Notes under the pieces: model-generated | The model's database searches: none | What the model saw: the letters and a program-made list of their open reading frames with translations, nothing else | What the model was told of the DNA's origin: nothing | Shown: piece after piece, positions 6,572 through 7,277 of the stretch | Position numbering within the stretch: the stretch's first letter is position 1 | Layout of the letters: every line of letters begins with the position of its first letter | Program-made: the position numbers and the translations under genes | Origin: CAZDAM01 sp964503595 | Lineage (GTDB): Bacteria > Muiribacteriota > UBA6191 | DNA: 7,277 nt | Direction: 5' to 3' | NCBI GenBank assembly: GCA_964503595.1 | Contig: CAZDAM010000134.1 | Location: 1-7,277 of the forward strand

Positions 6572-6985
6572 TTACTCACGACCCAGAAGTTCGTTATAGC
6601 TTGAAAAATACCCCTTCATGCGACGCATCAGCATCTGATAGCGCATCCCGTTCTTGGACATTTCCGCCATTTCCAAATCCAGATCCACACTGGAACCGTC
6701 ATTTCTGAAACGAGTTTCTTCCTGAACCACCATTTCCGGATTCAGCGCGTGTAGTTCGCTTCTTCCGAAATCGATATGACGTGCATCACCCACTTTAGCC
6801 CTGAATGAATCCTTATCCAGAGCCTCCGTCAGTGCTTTTCCGAAATCTGTTGTGTCGCGACGCTTGTACCCGGGCGTATTGACATTGGACAGATTGTTGA
6901 CAAGCAGGTTATGACGGAAGGTGGAATGATCTGCACTTTTTTTCAGCATCGTCAGATAGCTGTTGTCAGTCAGCGAACCAATCAT
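6572..6985 (-). CDS. flgB: Flagellar basal-body rod protein FlgB
   Basis: This 137-residue protein is the usual length for FlgB, a proximal rod component that contacts FliE and is exported by the flagellar system. The N-terminal rod motif NLLVNNLSNVNTPGYKRRDT lies at 26-45 and includes the conserved N-TPGY core. The C-terminal segment NDGSSVDLDLEMAEMSKNGM (95-114), followed by RYQML, is diagnostic of FlgB. I chose the ATG at 6985 because it has an AAGGGGG Shine-Dalgarno 4 bases upstream and gives a normal N-terminus. An in-frame ATG at 7066 would add 27 residues unlike FlgB and has no clear ribosome binding site. This is the first gene of the operon and is followed 24 bases later by flgC. Its stop is TAA, unlike the TGA stops of the downstream genes. 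Confidence 0.96.
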   Translation of the reverse strand: MIGSLTDNSYLTMLKKSADHSTFRHNLLVNNLSNVNTPGYKRRDTTDFGKALTEALDKDSFRAKVGDARHIDFGRSELHALNPEMVVQEETRFRNDGSSVDLDLEMAEMSKNGMRYQMLMRRMKGYFSSYNELLGRE

Positions 6986-6989
6986 AGTT

Positions 6990-6996
6990 CCCCCTT
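6990..6996 (-). promoter_or_regulatory. Ribosome binding site of flgB
   Basis: AAGGGGG on the minus strand lies 4 bases before the ATG at 6985. It decides between that start and the longer in-frame start at 7066, which lacks a comparable site. Confidence 0.7.
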
Positions 6997-7015
6997 TTTC
7001 ATGGAGCTGCCTTTG

Positions 7016-7043
7016 TCTTCGGCAAAAGGACGGCTCAAATTTA
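7016..7043 (-). promoter_or_regulatory. Candidate sigma28-like promoter upstream of flgB
   Basis: On the minus strand TAAA (7043-7040) is followed after 16 bases by GCCGAAGA (7023-7016). The flagellar sigma28 pattern is TAAA, about 15 bases, then GCCGATAA, so the spacing is one base long and the -10 element has two mismatches. It would start transcription near 7008-7010, shortly before the flgB ribosome binding site. Early rod and MS-ring genes are more often read from other sigma factors, which lowers confidence. AT-rich sequence further upstream also holds several loose sigma70-like matches. Confidence 0.3.
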
Positions 7044-7053
7044 ACATAATTTG
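7036..7053. repeat. Inverted repeat overlapping the candidate flgB promoter
   Basis: CAAATT-TAACAT-AATTTG is a perfect 6-base inverted repeat around a 6-base spacer. It covers the -35 element of the promoter candidate and lies about 50 bases upstream of the flgB start. An 18-base palindrome at this place could be a regulator site. AT-rich DNA makes chance matches easier. Confidence 0.4.
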
Positions 7054-7086
7054 TTTGTATCTGCATATTTTTGTATGAATTTGTTT
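7048..7086. repeat. Short direct repeats upstream of flgB
   Basis: AATTTGTTT occurs at 7048-7056 and again at 7078-7086, 30 bases apart, or about three turns of the helix. Between them TTTGTAT occurs at 7054-7060 and 7070-7076. The arrangement lies just upstream of the promoter candidate, where activator sites would be expected. No known binding motif is recognised. Confidence 0.35.
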
Positions 7087-7277
7087 TGACCTGCCTGCAT
7101 CGAACTGGCGTCGTAATATCACTAAAAATACTTAATTATTTTAAATAGATCAAAAATCAATGCTCTAATTCAGGAAAAACAGCAAAAAGTCATGAAATAT
7201 AGTCCTGTCTGACTAGAGCACTTTACACAATTACACAGCCAGATCGATTCCTTTCGTTTTGCCGTCTGGAATCTGTC
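7067..7277. other. Intergenic leader upstream of the flagellar operon
   Basis: No convincing gene is seen in this stretch. Bases 7067-7230 are clearly richer in A and T than the flagellar genes, with poly-A/T runs, as expected for a promoter region. Bases 7231-7277 look more like coding sequence in composition. TTACACA is repeated at 7223-7229 and 7231-7237. No tRNA, riboswitch or strong terminator hairpin is visible. Confidence 0.5.
7231..7275 (-). CDS. Possible C-terminal end of an upstream gene (14 codons visible)
   Basis: One minus-strand frame entering from the right edge reads QIPDGKTKGIDLAV and then TAA at 7233-7231. The base composition changes from balanced to AT-rich just after this stop, which fits a gene ending here. 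If real, the gene lies in the same direction as the flagellar operon and about 245 bases before flgB. Fourteen residues are too few to name it, and the frame could be open by chance. Confidence 0.2.
   Translation of the reverse strand, partial: QIPDGKTKGIDLAV

Noticed and set aside
6986..7066. N-terminal extension of FlgB by 27 residues from the ATG at 7066
   Set aside because: The extra residues do not resemble FlgB, there is no clear ribosome site for that start, and the ATG at 6985 has AAGGGGG upstream and gives the normal family length.
7201..7214. Inverted repeat AGTC-N6-GACT
   Set aside because: Arms of only four bases with no T-run after them; too weak to call a terminator or operator.
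7226..7241. Sigma54-like -24/-12 element (TGGC, 7 bases, TTGT) on the minus strand
   Set aside because: The -12 element lacks the conserved C of TTGC, it lies over 240 bases before flgB, and it overlaps the possible end of an upstream gene.

Overview
The window is one flagellar operon read entirely on the minus strand. It encodes the rod, MS-ring and export-ATPase genes of a bacterial flagellum. In transcription order (right to left) it reads flgB, flgC, fliE, fliF, fliH, fliI, fliJ, a MotE/YlxF-type membrane protein with an MgtE N-terminal-like domain, and a SPOR-domain membrane protein that runs off the left edge. All identifications come from reading the translated sequence; no database search was possible.

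Layout. Bases 7277-6986 are a mostly AT-rich leader containing a palindrome, short direct repeats and a weak sigma28-like promoter candidate. The outermost ~45 bases may be the 3' end of an upstream gene. Bases 6985-5764 carry flgB, flgC and fliE with gaps of about 20-25 bases, each with a purine-rich Shine-Dalgarno sequence. From fliF leftwards the genes are packed tightly. The fliF stop touches the fliH start. The fliH/fliI, fliI/fliJ and fliJ/motE-like pairs overlap by 8, 4 and 4 bases, which suggests translational coupling. A 58-base gap then precedes the SPOR gene. I see no terminator or RNA gene.

How the genes work together. FliF forms the MS ring in the inner membrane. FliE joins it to the proximal rod proteins FlgB and FlgC. 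FliH, FliI and FliJ form the cytoplasmic ATPase complex that feeds the type III export gate. The MotE-like protein and the SPOR protein are each predicted to have one N-terminal membrane helix and a periplasmic body; the first may act on the stator or export apparatus and the second probably binds peptidoglycan.

Two departures from the usual order stand out. fliG, normally between fliF and fliH, is absent although FliF keeps a C-terminal tail of the type that binds FliG. The position often held by fliK after motE/ylxF is taken by the SPOR protein. The SPOR domain and gene set fit a diderm (Gram-negative type), motile bacterium of moderate GC content; the phylum cannot be named from this window. 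Apart from those two points this is a fairly ordinary flagellar locus, and I do not see a new kind of system.
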